DNA of 38,927 nucleotides from Pseudomonadales bacterium (GCA_022827245.1 JAJDTI010000069.1:1-38927); one strand, 5' to 3'; shown: positions 18,649 through 27,561, counted from the stretch's first letter. Notes: a model not told the origin generated them from the letters alone. Made by a program: numbers and translations.

Positions 18649-21600
18649 GTGTCGTCGCTCAAACGGGTTCTCATAGCCAATTGCGGCGAGATCGCCATTC
18701 GTGTCGCGAGAGCCGCGGCGGGTCTCGGCATGGAGTCGGTGGCGGTGCATGCGCCGGAAGATGCCCTGTCGCTGCACACGCGCGTGGCGACGGAGGCACG
18801 GGAGATCGGTGCGCCGGGCGGGGACCCGGTTGCGGCGTACCTGGACGCGGAGGCGCTGATCCGGGTGGCGCTCGAGACCGGCTGCGACTGTGTGCATCCC
18901 GGTTACGGCTTCCTCGCGGAGAACGCCGCGTTCGCCGAGCGCTGTGGGGCGGCCGGCCTGACGTTCGTCGGCCCGACGCCGGCGGCGCTCGCGCTGTTCG
19001 GCGACAAGTTGCTGGCGCGGTCCCTCGCGCGGTCGCTCGGCATTCCGGTGGTGCCGGGAAGCTCCAGGCCGCTCGCGTCCGCGGAGCAGGCGGAGGAAGT
19101 CGCCGCGACGGTCGGTTACCCCGTGATGCTCAAGGCGGCGGCCGGGGGCGGAGGGCGTGGCATGCGGGTCGTCGAGTCGGCGGCCGGCATGGCCGAAGCG
19201 TTCGAGCGGTGCCAGAGCGAGGCGGAGGCGGCGTTCGGCAGCGGCGCCGTGTTCGTGGAACGCCTCGTCGAGCGTCCGCGGCACATCGAGGTACAGGTGC
19301 TCGGCGACGCCGGCGGGCACGTCGTACACCTCGGCGAACGCGACTGTTCGGTGCAGCTACGTCACCAGAAGGTCCTCGAGACGGCGCCGGCGGCCGGGCT
19401 CCCGGAGGCGCTGCGCGAGCGCGTCCACGCCGATGCGGTCGAGCTGGCCCGCGCGGGCGAGTACGTCAACGCCGGCACGATCGAGTTCCTGGTCCTGCCC
19501 GAGCGCGACGAGCACTTCTTCATCGAAGCCAACGCACGCATCCAGGTGGAACACACGGTGACGGAGGAGGTCACCGGCGTGGACTTGGTGGAGGCGCAGT
19601 TCCTGCTCGCGGCCGGGGTGTCGCTCGCGTCGCTGGGCCTTGCCGAGGCGCCTGCCGTGACCGGGAAGTACGCGGTCCAGGCGCGGGTGGTCGCGCAGGC
19701 TGCGGGGACGCTCGAAGCGTACAAGGAGCCGTCCGGCCGCGGCATCCGCGTCGACGCCTGCGGGTACGCCGGATACACGCCGCCCCCGCAGTTCGACCCG
19801 CTGCTCGCCAAGGTGGTCTGCACGTCCACCTCCGAGGCTTCGTTGGCCTCGGCCATGGAAAGAACCGGCCGCGCGCTAGCCGAGTTCCACGTCGCCGGTG
19901 TCCCGACCAACCTGGCCCAGCTCCAGGCGATCCTTGCCGATCCGGAGGTGCGTGCCGGGAATGCCAGGACCTCGCTGCTGGCCGAGAAACCGGAGTTGCT
20001 TGCTGCGGCGGAACCCGCGAACGGAGGTGCGTTGGCCTTGCTGGAGACCCGGGCGCCCGCGCGCGCCGGGTACGGACCGGGCGGGGAGGGCGCGGCGGGT
20101 TCGGGGCCGGACTCCCCCACGCTCCCGCCGCTGGAGGCGGGAGCGGACGACGTGTCCGTCCCGTGTCCGCTGGGGGGGTCCGTCGTGGCGGTCGAAGCCA
20201 GGGCGGGTGACGCGCTCGGCGCGGGGGACGCACTGCTCGTCATCAGCGCCATGAAGATGGAGACGGTCGTGGGCGCGCCCTGCGACGGAGTCGTGTCCGC
20301 CATGCTGCCGCTCAACCCGGGTGACCCGGTCACCGCGGGCCAGGTGGTGGCGTTGCTCGCGCCTGCGGATGGGGCCGCGGCGGACGGGGTCAGGACATCG
20401 CCGCGGGAGACGTGGGCGCCGGTGCTCGAAGATGTCGCGGCCATGCGCCGCCTGGCCGACGCGCGGCTTGCCCCGGGGTCGGAGGACCCGGGCGTGGTGC
20501 GGCAGCGCGGCCGGGGCAAGCTGACCTGCCGGGAGCGCATCGATCTGCTCCTCGACGACGGCTCGTTCCGCGAGGTGGGCAGCGTTGCCGGGTTTGCCTC
20601 GTACGACGAGCACGGCGCCGTGGCCGCCTTCACGCCGGCGAACCATGTCGGGGGATGGGGCAGGATCGAGGGCCGTTCCAGCATCGTGTGCGCCGACGAT
20701 TTCACCTCGCGCGGGGGCCACGCGGACGGCGCCATCGGCGCGAAGAGCGGCTACCTGGACCGCCTGGCCCTGGAGATGCGCGTCCCCTCCGTCCGCCTGC
20801 TCGACGGTTCGTCCGGCGGCGGGAGCGTCGCCGCGATGGTGCCGGAGCAGAAGAAGGAGGGCGACAGCACGGCGCGGGAGAGCAGCGGCGCCATCACGGC
20901 CGGCCGGCCGCGGGTGGCCGGCGGCGGAGGCTCGTTCCTGCCGGGTCACCTCGGCAGTTCGATGTACACCGAGCAGCTCTCCACGGTGCCTGTCGTGAAC
21001 ATGCTGCTCGGCAGCGTCGTGGGCATCGGCGCGGCGAAGGCCGTGCTCGGCCACTTCTCCGTCATGGTGCGCGACATCGCACAGCTCTTCGTGGCGGGAC
21101 CGCCGGTGGTGCAGCACGCGATGGGCTACGACATCACCAAGGAAGACCTGGGCGGCTGGCACATCCACTGCCGGAACGGGTCGGTGGACAACCTGGCCGA
21201 GACGGAGGAGGAGGCCGCCGCCATGACCCGGCGGTTCCTGTCCTACCTGCCCTCCAGCGTCTACGAGACGCCGCCGGCGGCAGCGCCGGACTCGGACGAC
21301 CCGCCCGACCGCCGGGACGAGGAGCTGTTCACGCTCGTGCCGCGCCAGCGCACGACCACTTTCGACATGCGCCGCGCGATCGCCCTCATGGCCGACCGGG
21401 ACTCGTTCTTTGAGGTCGGCCCGCTCTGGGGCACGGACCAGATCACCGGCTTCGCCCGCTTCAACGGCTACCCGCTCGGGATCCTCGCCTCCGACAGCCA
21501 GCACGCCAACGGCGGCGCGCTGACGGCGGACGGTTGCCGCAAGCTGACCCGGCACCAGGACCTCTGCGACCTGTTCCACCTGCCGATCCTCAACCTGGTG

Positions 21601-22071
21601 GACAACCCGGGATTCGCCGTCGGGCTCGAGCACGAGGTCGCGGGGACCATCCGGCGCGGCGGCGAGTGGATGGTCGCCTTCGCCCAGGTCACGGTGCCGA
21701 TCTTCACGGTGCTGATACGGCGCAGCTTCGGCGTGGCGGGGAACAACTACGCCACGCCCCGCTCCCAACCGTCGGTGCGCGTGACCTGGCCGGCGGCGGA
21801 CGTCGGGGGCATACCGCCGGAGGGCGGCATCGAGGCGGCGTACAAGCGCCAGTTGGCGGAGGCGGAAGATCCGGCGGCGTTCCGTGCCGAACTCATGGCC
21901 CGCATCGAGAGCGCGCGCGGGCCGGTGGGCCCGCTGTCGAAGTTCCAGATCGAGGAGATGATCGATCCCCGCGATACCCGGCGGCTCATCTGCGAGTGGG
22001 TCGAGACCGCGTACAGGATCGTCTCCCAGCCGGCCCGGCTGGCCCCCCGTACGCTGCAGTTCCGGCCCTAG
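18649..22071 (+). CDS. Single-chain biotin-dependent acyl-CoA carboxylase (BC-BCCP-CT)
   Basis: 1,140 residues from a GTG at 18649, with GGAGGG at 18638-18643; a GTG two codons upstream is less well spaced. Residues 1 to about 450 are biotin carboxylase, with the ATP-grasp loop KAAAGGGGRGM near 161, HIEVQVLGD and EANARIQVEHTVTEE. The opening reads LIANCGEIAIR, where Arg is usual in place of Cys. The biotinyl lysine is K536 in AMKMET. From about 600 to the end is the carboxyltransferase, with GHLGSSMYTEQLS and an LVDNPGFAVG core. This order resembles the roughly 120-kDa single-chain long-chain acyl-CoA carboxylases described from mycobacteria and Rhodopseudomonas. The enzyme carboxylates an acyl-CoA; acetyl-, propionyl- or longer chains cannot be separated here. 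Confidence 0.9.
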   Translation: MSSLKRVLIANCGEIAIRVARAAAGLGMESVAVHAPEDALSLHTRVATEAREIGAPGGDPVAAYLDAEALIRVALETGCDCVHPGYGFLAENAAFAERCGAAGLTFVGPTPAALALFGDKLLARSLARSLGIPVVPGSSRPLASAEQAEEVAATVGYPVMLKAAAGGGGRGMRVVESAAGMAEAFERCQSEAEAAFGSGAVFVERLVERPRHIEVQVLGDAGGHVVHLGERDCSVQLRHQKVLETAPAAGLPEALRERVHADAVELARAGEYVNAGTIEFLVLPERDEHFFIEANARIQVEHTVTEEVTGVDLVEAQFLLAAGVSLASLGLAEAPAVTGKYAVQARVVAQAAGTLEAYKEPSGRGIRVDACGYAGYTPPPQFDPLLAKVVCTSTSEASLASAMERTGRALAEFHVAGVPTNLAQLQAILADPEVRAGNARTSLLAEKPELLAAAEPANGGALALLETRAPARAGYGPGGEGAAGSGPDSPTLPPLEAGADDVSVPCPLGGSVVAVEARAGDALGAGDALLVISAMKMETVVGAPCDGVVSAMLPLNPGDPVTAGQVVALLAPADGAAADGVRTSPRETWAPVLEDVAAMRRLADARLAPGSEDPGVVRQRGRGKLTCRERIDLLLDDGSFREVGSVAGFASYDEHGAVAAFTPANHVGGWGRIEGRSSIVCADDFTSRGGHADGAIGAKSGYLDRLALEMRVPSVRLLDGSSGGGSVAAMVPEQKKEGDSTARESSGAITAGRPRVAGGGGSFLPGHLGSSMYTEQLSTVPVVNMLLGSVVGIGAAKAVLGHFSVMVRDIAQLFVAGPPVVQHAMGYDITKEDLGGWHIHCRNGSVDNLAETEEEAAAMTRRFLSYLPSSVYETPPAAAPDSDDPPDRRDEELFTLVPRQRTTTFDMRRAIALMADRDSFFEVGPLWGTDQITGFARFNGYPLGILASDSQHANGGALTADGCRKLTRHQDLCDLFHLPILNLVDNPGFAVGLEHEVAGTIRRGGEWMVAFAQVTVPIFTVLIRRSFGVAGNNYATPRSQPSVRVTWPAADVGGIPPEGGIEAAYKRQLAEAEDPAAFRAELMARIESARGPVGPLSKFQIEEMIDPRDTRRLICEWVETAYRIVSQPARLAPRTLQFRP

Positions 22072-22096
22072 GCACCAGTATCCCCGGCATCCGGGC

Positions 22097-22131
22097 TAAA
22101 ATGGGCGTCCCCGGCGCGGTCGCCGGGGACG
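22097..22131 (+). promoter_or_regulatory. Candidate -10 box and perfect hairpin in the skp leader
   Basis: TAAAAT (22097-22102) resembles a -10 box, though no good -35 box lies at the usual distance. Four bases later CGTCCCCGGCG (22106-22116) pairs perfectly with CGCCGGGGACG (22121-22131) around CGGT. A second small stem (CCCC-CTAT-GGGG, from about 22134) precedes a T5 run near 22150. The element could be a 5' stem-loop on the skp mRNA, a terminator for the carboxylase gene, or an attenuator; the sequence does not decide. Confidence 0.45.
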
Positions 22132-22173
22132 ATCCCCCTATGGGGCAGGTTTTTGTCTGAAGGGAGAACAGGT

Positions 22174-22704
22174 GTGGCCAGTCAGTCGGCGAAGAGGTTG
22201 TTGAAGGGCCTGGCGGCGATGCTGGTGGCGGCGTGCACGCTGGCGGCCGTCGACGCATCCGCCCAGTTGAAGATCGCCGTGCTGAACGTGCAGCGCGCCC
22301 TGGGCGAGAGCGAGGAAGCCAAGGGGCTCGCGGAGGGGATCCAGCAGGACCTCCAGGAGCAGCAGGACGAGCTGCAGACGCTGCAGGAGGAAATCCAGGC
22401 CCTGCAGGAGCAGCTGGAGAAAGACGCGGAGATCCTGGGCGACGACGAGAAGCGTCGCATCGCCAAGGACATCGAGGACAAGCGTCTCGACCTCGAGTTC
22501 GGCGCCAACAAGCTGCAGAAGGAAGTCCAGGATCGGCAGGAGGAGATCCTCCGGCAGATGGCGCCCAAGCTGGACGCCGTGCTGAAGGACCTGATCGAGA
22601 TCGAGGGCTACGACGTCGTGCTGCAGCGTTCCGGGCTGCTCTACGTCAACACCAAGCACGACATCACCCGCAAGGTCACCGAAAAGCTCAACGAGAAGCA
22701 ATAG
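22174..22704 (+). CDS. skp: Periplasmic chaperone Skp/OmpH
   Basis: 176 residues from the GTG at 22174, which has AAGGGAG at 22160-22166; a TTG at 22153 lacks such a site. A signal peptide (about 1-30, cleavage after DASA) precedes KIAVLNVQRALGES, the usual Skp beginning. Residues about 50-130 form a charged coiled coil (QQDLQEQQDELQTLQEEIQ), the tentacle that cages unfolded outer-membrane proteins. The C-terminal strand (YDVVLQRSGLLYVNTKHDIT) closes the trimer body. The gene lies directly before lpxD, as in most Proteobacteria, but bamA, the usual upstream neighbour, is absent. Confidence 0.92.
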   Translation: MASQSAKRLLKGLAAMLVAACTLAAVDASAQLKIAVLNVQRALGESEEAKGLAEGIQQDLQEQQDELQTLQEEIQALQEQLEKDAEILGDDEKRRIAKDIEDKRLDLEFGANKLQKEVQDRQEEILRQMAPKLDAVLKDLIEIEGYDVVLQRSGLLYVNTKHDITRKVTEKLNEKQ

Positions 22705-22735
22705 CGGGTCCGGCGCGACGCACCCGGACGTTGCC

Positions 22736-23764
22736 GTGGGATTCACGCTCGCGGAGATCGCCGAACGCATCGGCGCCGAGATCGTGGGCGATCCCGCCGC
22801 GGTCCTGCGCGGCATCGGCTCCCTCGAACATGCCGGAGCGGGTGACCTGACCCACCTCTCGAGCGCCGCCTACCGGCGCTTCCTCCCGGAGACGTCGGCG
22901 ACCGCCGTCATCCTCGCCCGGGGGGACGTGGCAGCGTGCCCTACCCATGCCCTGGTGGTGGACAACCCCTATCACGCGTACGCGGTCGCTTCGACGCTCT
23001 TCGAAACGCGCCCTGCGGCGGAGCCCGGTGTGCATCCGCATGCCGTGGTCGATCCTTCCGCGCGGCTGGGCGACGGCGTGTCGGTAGGACCGCAAGCGGT
23101 GGTCATGGCGGACGCGGAACTCGGGGCGCGGGTCTCGATCGGCCCCGGGGCCTGCGTCGGCGCGGGGAGCGTCCTCGGGGCGGACACCGCGATCCTGGCG
23201 AACGCGACGCTGTACCACGGCGTCCGGCTGGGCAAGCGCTGCATCGTGCACTCCGGGGCCGTAATCGGGGCGGATGGCTTCGGGTTCGCCCCGGACGCCC
23301 GCGGCCGCCTCCAGGCCATCGCCCAGGTCGGGAGCGTGACGATCGGCGACGACGTCAGCATCGGGGCCCTGTCGGCGGTGGACCGGGGCGCGATCGACGA
23401 CACCGTGATCGCCGACGGCGTGAAGATCGACAACCTCGTGCAGATCGGGCACAACTGCGACATCGGCGCCCACACCGTCATCTGTGGCTGCACGGGCATC
23501 GTGGGGAGCACGCGTATCGGACGGCACTGCGTGCTGGGCGGCGGCGTCGGCGTGGGGGGCGACGGCCCCGTCGAGATCTGCGACGGCGTGACGGTGAGCG
23601 CCACGACGCACGTCACGAGTTCCATTGACGAACCGGGTGTCTACTCGGGCGGGACGCTGCACGGCAAGACGCGGCGCTGGAAGCGGAGCGCCCTGCGCTT
23701 CGCGGAGCTCGACAGCATGGCCAAGCGGCTGGCGCGGCTGGAGAAGGAGGTCGGGACGCGATGA
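22736..23764 (+). CDS. lpxD: UDP-3-O-(3-hydroxyacyl)glucosamine N-acyltransferase
   Basis: 342 residues from a GTG at 22736. LpxD adds the second 3-hydroxyacyl chain during lipid A synthesis, using acyl-ACP. The N-terminal domain ([22 protein letters not shown]) is followed by many hexapeptide repeats of a left-handed beta-helix (for example [13 protein letters not shown]). The catalytic histidine is H239 in QIGHNCDIG, the same number as in E. coli LpxD. A C-terminal helix ([12 protein letters not shown]) ends the protein. The stop overlaps the fabZ start by four bases (ATGA). The sequence ALGAGVG-like turn region [14 protein letters not shown] is slightly unusual but keeps the helix register. 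Confidence 0.96.
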   Translation: MGFTLAEIAERIGAEIVGDPAAVLRGIGSLEHAGAGDLTHLSSAAYRRFLPETSATAVILARGDVAACPTHALVVDNPYHAYAVASTLFETRPAAEPGVHPHAVVDPSARLGDGVSVGPQAVVMADAELGARVSIGPGACVGAGSVLGADTAILANATLYHGVRLGKRCIVHSGAVIGADGFGFAPDARGRLQAIAQVGSVTIGDDVSIGALSAVDRGAIDDTVIADGVKIDNLVQIGHNCDIGAHTVICGCTGIVGSTRIGRHCVLGGGVGVGGDGPVEICDGVTVSATTHVTSSIDEPGVYSGGTLHGKTRRWKRSALRFAELDSMAKRLARLEKEVGTR

Positions 23765-24204
23765 TGGAAATCGGCGACATCTTCGAGTACCTGCCGCACC
23801 GCTACCCGTTCCTGCTGGTGGACCGGGTCACGGCGCTGAACGTCGGCAAGGACATCGCCGGGTACAAGAACGTCTCCATCAACGAGCCGTTCTTCGAGGG
23901 GCACTTCCCGGAGCATCCGGTGATGCCCGGGGTCCTGGTGGTCGAGGCGATGGCGCAGCTCGCGGGCGTGCTGGCGTTCAGGACGCGGGGCCACAAGCCG
24001 GCGGACGGCTACCTGTACTACCTCGTCGGCATGGACAAGACGCGGTTCAAGCGTCCGGTGGTGCCGGGGGACCGGCTGGACATGACGGCGTCGATCACGA
24101 GCCAGAGGCGGTCCTTCGTGAAGTTCGAGTGCCAGGCCTTCGTGGACGGCGAGCTGGCCTGTGCCTCCGATATCCTGTGTACGGAACGGGAGACGGCGCC
24201 GTGA
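23761..24204 (+). CDS. fabZ: 3-hydroxyacyl-ACP dehydratase FabZ
   Basis: 147-residue hot-dog-fold enzyme that dehydrates 3-hydroxyacyl-ACP in fatty-acid elongation and competes with LpxA and LpxD for the same substrate. [13 protein letters not shown] (11-23) and [20 protein letters not shown] contain the catalytic pair H48 and E62. [11 protein letters not shown] matches the family's substrate loop. The length is normal. It overlaps lpxD by four bases at its start and lpxA by four bases at its end, so these three genes should be made together. Confidence 0.97.
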   Translation: MMEIGDIFEYLPHRYPFLLVDRVTALNVGKDIAGYKNVSINEPFFEGHFPEHPVMPGVLVVEAMAQLAGVLAFRTRGHKPADGYLYYLVGMDKTRFKRPVVPGDRLDMTASITSQRRSFVKFECQAFVDGELACASDILCTERETAP

Positions 24205-24995
24205 TCGACGAACGCGCGATCGTCGATCCGGGCGCGGAACTCGGCGTCGATGTCGAGATCGGGCCCTGGAGCGTCATCGGGGCCGGCGTGGTGGTGGGAG
24301 ACGGGTGCCGCATCGGACCCCATGCGATCGTCAGGGGGCCGACCGTGCTCGGCCGCCGCAACCGGATCTTCCAGTTCGCTACGGTGGGCGAGGACACGCC
24401 GGCGCTGGCCTACGGTGGCGAACCGACCACCCTGACGATCGGCGACGACAACGTCATCCGCGAGGGCGTCACGATTCACCGCGGCATGCTGCAGGACCGC
24501 GGCGCCACGGTCATCGGCAATCACAACCTTTTCATGGCGTACGTGCACGTGGGCCATGACTGCGAGGTGGGCGACCACGTCATCATGGCGAACAACGCTT
24601 CCCTCGCCGGCCATGTTTCGGTGGGCGACCACGCGAACATCGGCGGCTACTCGGGCATCCTGCAGTTCCGCACCGTCGGCGCCCACACCCACGTCGCCGC
24701 GTTCTGCTACGTCACCAAGGACATTCCGGCCTACGTCACCGTGGCCGGCAACCCCGCCCTCGCGGTCGGCCTGAACATCGAGGGCATGCGGCGGCGCGGC
24801 GTACCGGAGGCGACGCGCAGCGCGTTGCGCCGGGCGTATCGCGTCGTATACCGCGACGGCCTGACGGTCCCCGAGGCGTGTGCGGCGCTCGCGGATGCGG
24901 CGGCGGAGTCGGAAGCGGTGCGGTTGTTTGTCGACACCGTCCGGACATCCGAGCACGGCATCGTGCGCCCGAGGAGCGGGACCGCGGGAGAGTAG
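24201..24995 (+). CDS. lpxA: UDP-N-acetylglucosamine acyltransferase
   Basis: 264 residues from a GTG overlapping the fabZ stop. LpxA performs the first step of lipid A synthesis, 3-O-acylation of UDP-GlcNAc. The beta-helix repeats are clear, and the catalytic histidine is H119 in [11 protein letters not shown] (E. coli H125). [11 protein letters not shown] and the helical C-terminus are conserved. At the acyl-chain ruler, aligned with E. coli G173, this protein has A167 (VAAFCY). At the position of E. coli H160 it has L154 (GILQF). Both may affect acyl length or binding. lpxB, which usually follows, is missing; a hairpin follows instead. Confidence 0.96.
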   Translation: MIDERAIVDPGAELGVDVEIGPWSVIGAGVVVGDGCRIGPHAIVRGPTVLGRRNRIFQFATVGEDTPALAYGGEPTTLTIGDDNVIREGVTIHRGMLQDRGATVIGNHNLFMAYVHVGHDCEVGDHVIMANNASLAGHVSVGDHANIGGYSGILQFRTVGAHTHVAAFCYVTKDIPAYVTVAGNPALAVGLNIEGMRRRGVPEATRSALRRAYRVVYRDGLTVPEACAALADAAAESEAVRLFVDTVRTSEHGIVRPRSGTAGE

Positions 24996-25016
24996 GGGCG
25001 ACGCCTGTCGTCGCCC
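24996..25016 (+). terminator. Hairpin directly after lpxA
   Basis: GGGCGACG (24996-25003) pairs perfectly with CGTCGCCC (25009-25016) around CCTGT, starting at the base after the lpxA TAG. No T-run follows, so termination is plausible but not certain. It marks the end of the lipid A block. The 160 bases beyond it up to the next promoter show no gene. Confidence 0.5.
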
Positions 25017-25174
25017 GTGTGGGACTCGCGTCGCGCCCCCGCCAACCCGAGCGCCGACGGGAAAGCCCCGTCCACTCGCATGGCACGTCCGGCGACGGGA
25101 GCGTAGCGACCGGCAGCGTAGGTGCCGTGTCCCCAGACTCGGCTATGGGCTTCGGTCTCCCGTCCGGACAACCC

Positions 25175-25203
25175 TTGCAATCGGTCTGGAAAACACCTAT
25201 TTT
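25175..25203 (+). promoter_or_regulatory. Candidate promoter of the AbiE-type pair
   Basis: TTGCAA (25175-25180) and TATTTT (25198-25203) are spaced by 17 bases, with a predicted transcription start near 25210. The AT-rich -10 region stands out from its surroundings. The start codon of the antitoxin gene lies at 25227, giving a leader of about 17 bases with no clear ribosome site. Confidence 0.55.
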
Positions 25204-25206
25204 TTC

Positions 25207-25225
25207 GGACCGTAGAGCATGGTCC
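25207..25225. promoter_or_regulatory. Palindrome at the AbiE-type promoter
   Basis: GGACC (25207-25211) and GGTCC (25221-25225) form an inverted repeat with a nine-base centre, placed between the -10 box and the ATG at 25227. AbiEi-type antitoxins are known to repress their own operon by binding inverted repeats, so this is a candidate operator. The half-sites are short, and chance cannot be excluded. Confidence 0.4.
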
Positions 25226-25226
25226 A

Positions 25227-25832
25227 ATGAACACGACTGAGTCCATTCGCAGTCGCCTCGCCGACACTCCGCGAGGCAAGCCCTTCACCTCGTCGCGTTT
25301 CGCGGCACTCGGTCCCCGGGGAAGCGTGGACCGCGCGCTCGGGCGCCTCGTCGAGCGAGGCGAGATCGAGCGTCTCGCCCGGGGCATCTTCGTACGCCCC
25401 CGCAAGAGCCGGTACGTAGGCAACGTCCTGCCCGGTGTTGCCGAAGTGGTCCAGGCCCTGGCTGACGCCAGCGGCGAAACGATCCAGATCCACGGTGCCG
25501 AGGCCGCTCGACGCCTCGGACTCAGTACTCAGGCGCCCGTCGCCCCCGTGTACCACACGAGTGCGTCCAGCCGTTCGATCCGGGTCGGCAATACGATCGT
25601 TCGGATGATTCACACGTCGAATCCCCGGCGCCTGCAGTTCGCCGGCGAGGAGGCTGGCCTCGCCCTTTCCGCCCTGTGGTACGTCGGCAAGAAAGGCGCC
25701 ACCGTCGACACCGTGTCCGCCATCCGGGCGGCGATCGGATACAAAGCGTTCGGAAAGCTCCGTTCCGCGCAGGTGCCGGTATGGATGGGCAGGCTCCTCG
25801 ATGCCGTCGAGCCGCGGCCGGTCCATGCCTGA
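25227..25832 (+). CDS. AbiEi-like antitoxin / DUF6088-type protein
   Basis: 201 residues. The N-terminal half is a winged-helix-type region (TSSRFAALGPRGSVDRALGRLVERGEIERLARGIFVRPR), as in AbiEi antitoxins of type IV toxin-antitoxin systems. The segment IQIHGAEAARRLGLSTQAPVAPVYHTS and the later helical part resemble the DUF6088 group found beside AbiEii-type nucleotidyltransferases. Such proteins repress their own promoter and counter the toxin without directly binding it. The ATG at 25227 follows a candidate promoter and palindrome. The stop overlaps the downstream ATG, fitting a two-gene module. Assignment rests on sequence pattern and partner gene. Confidence 0.82.
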   Translation: MNTTESIRSRLADTPRGKPFTSSRFAALGPRGSVDRALGRLVERGEIERLARGIFVRPRKSRYVGNVLPGVAEVVQALADASGETIQIHGAEAARRLGLSTQAPVAPVYHTSASSRSIRVGNTIVRMIHTSNPRRLQFAGEEAGLALSALWYVGKKGATVDTVSAIRAAIGYKAFGKLRSAQVPVWMGRLLDAVEPRPVHA

Positions 25833-26829
25833 GGAGTTCCTCTCACTACCGGTTCGGGACCGGACGGACATTTTGCAGACCATCGCCGCCCGTGCCGGCC
25901 GACAGGCCGACCTTCTCGAGAAGGACGTCTGGATCTGCTGGGCGCTCGATGCCCTGTTCGGCATCGCGGGCCACCATCCGATGGCCTTCAAGGGCGGCAC
26001 GTCGCTGTCGAAGGTCTATCGCGTCATCGACAGGTTCTCGGAGGATGTCGACCTGACGCTCGACTATCGGTACTTCGACGACCACTTCGATCCCTTCGAT
26101 CCTGACGCGAGCAGGAGCGCCATCGGCCGGTTCAGTGACCGTCTCCGGTCGCGCGTCGCGGACTACGTGCGGGAGGTGGTCAAGCCGGCTCTCGAAACCG
26201 CGACGGAGCGACTCGCCACCGCCGGGCTGCACGACATCCGCGTCGACGGCGAGACGCTCCGTTTCGAGTATCCGTCGGACCTCGAACCCTCGAACAGCCA
26301 TCTCCCGACCAACGTGCTGCTTGAATTCGGCGGGCGCAACGTCATCGAGCCAAACGAACGGCACGAGGTCGTCCCCGACCTCGCCGATCTTCTTCCCGAA
26401 CTGGCCTACCCCCGCGCCAGCGTCACCGTGCTCTCACCCGTCCGGACGTTCTGGGAGAAGGCCACCCTCATCCATGTCGAATGCCATCGGCGCCGCCTCG
26501 CAGACCGTGCGGACAAGCTCGCCCGCCACTGGTTCGACATCGACCGCCTCCTCGCGCACGAGATCGGCCGAAACGCGCTCACCGACCGAGACCTCCTGAA
26601 GGACGTTGTCCGGCACAAACAGGTGTTCTTCTTTGCCAGCTACACGCACTATGACCGCTGCCTTGCCGGCGAGTTCCGCCTTGTACCCGACGGCGACCAA
26701 CTCGATGCTCTCCGCGCCGGCTACGACTCCATGCGTGCCACCGGTCTCCTGTCCCTCTCGGCGCCGGACTTCGCGACACTGATGGCCGACATTCGCGACG
26801 CCGAAAGGAGCATCAACGCCTCGTTCTGA
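25825..26829 (+). CDS. AbiEii/AbiGii-type nucleotidyltransferase toxin
   Basis: 334 residues from the ATG at 25825, inside the antitoxin's last codons; an ATG at 25801 would add eight residues. The nucleotidyltransferase site is seen in KGGTSLSKVY (G57, G58, T59, S60) and RFSEDVDLTLD (D74 and D76 as the metal-binding pair). FWEKATLIHVECHR matches the conserved lysine region of the family. AbiEii toxins transfer nucleotides and cause growth arrest, with abortive-infection activity in some systems. The pair sits just after the lipid A operon where lpxB might be expected. The protein appears intact. It is longer than some AbiEii relatives but within range for the wider family. Confidence 0.88.
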   Translation: MPEEFLSLPVRDRTDILQTIAARAGRQADLLEKDVWICWALDALFGIAGHHPMAFKGGTSLSKVYRVIDRFSEDVDLTLDYRYFDDHFDPFDPDASRSAIGRFSDRLRSRVADYVREVVKPALETATERLATAGLHDIRVDGETLRFEYPSDLEPSNSHLPTNVLLEFGGRNVIEPNERHEVVPDLADLLPELAYPRASVTVLSPVRTFWEKATLIHVECHRRRLADRADKLARHWFDIDRLLAHEIGRNALTDRDLLKDVVRHKQVFFFASYTHYDRCLAGEFRLVPDGDQLDALRAGYDSMRATGLLSLSAPDFATLMADIRDAERSINASF

Positions 26830-26902
26830 GCGGCGATCAGTTGCTTTCGCTGGTCGTGGTCAGGCCGTTCCACTCGGCGACACCGTGCCACGCCTCGAGC
26901 CG

Positions 26903-27550
26903 CTATCCGGCGGACAACGGTTCGGGTGCAGTCCTCGAAGGGGCCTCCGGCGTGCTCTCGAGACGCGCCCGAAACAGCGCGAAGCGAGTGTCCCCGGCGT
27001 TCGCCAGCGCTCGCAGCATGCGATCGCTCGCGGAGCCGCAACGGGTTCGCCGGCCGATTCCGCGGCGGCCGGCGAAACGCCGCACGACGTCGTAGTAGAC
27101 GTCGCGCGACAGGTGCAGGGCATCGCACAGGGCGGGGACGGAGGCGATCCGGCCATCCGGGCGCAGGCGGCTGCCGGCGGCGACCGCGGCAGCCTCGGCC
27201 CTGCGGGCGCCTTCCCGGTCACCGGCCTCGGTGCGCGCCCTTGCCAGGTCCAGGGCGGCGCGGACGGCCTTTACGGGATCCTCGGCCACGTCGTCTTCGA
27301 CGGCGGAAGCCGCAAGCGAGCCCGGTTGGGGCTCCGGCCGGAGCAGGTCCTCCGGCCAGGCCAGTTGCGCCGGCCAGTGGTCGGAGAACCACTGCACGGC
27401 CCGATCCGCCCGGCGGATGGTGACACGCCCGGCGGCGACGCGCTGAAAGAAGGCGCCCTGTCCACCGGCGAGCCGGCCCACCGTGGAAAGCGCCAGCCCG
27501 CGGGAGCGCGCATAGGCGCGACCGAGGCGAATCACGTCGTCCGGGGACAT
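26903..27550 (-). CDS. Putative DNA-binding regulator of unknown family
   Basis: 215 residues from the ATG at 27550. I do not recognise a named family. The N-terminal part (DDVIRLGRAYARSRGLALSTVGRLAGGQGAFFQRVAAG) reads like a phage-repressor-type helix-turn-helix, followed by RRADRAVQWFSDHWP. The C-terminal half has an Ala- and Arg-rich helical region and a second possible helix-turn-helix (ASVPALCDALHLSRDVYYDVV). It is divergent from the gene at 27644 and shares with it a region containing matched palindromes. An upstream extension to 27643 is open but would cover those palindromes. Regulation by itself or its neighbour is inferred from layout. Confidence 0.6.
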   Translation of the reverse strand: MSPDDVIRLGRAYARSRGLALSTVGRLAGGQGAFFQRVAAGRVTIRRADRAVQWFSDHWPAQLAWPEDLLRPEPQPGSLAASAVEDDVAEDPVKAVRAALDLARARTEAGDREGARRAEAAAVAAGSRLRPDGRIASVPALCDALHLSRDVYYDVVRRFAGRRGIGRRTRCGSASDRMLRALANAGDTRFALFRARLESTPEAPSRTAPEPLSAG

Positions 27551-27561
27551 GCCCGCACCAT

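Noticed and set aside
22132..22155. Standard intrinsic terminator before skp
   Set aside because: The small CCCC/GGGG stem is separated from the T5 run by several bases and the run is interrupted; I kept it only as part of an uncertain leader element.
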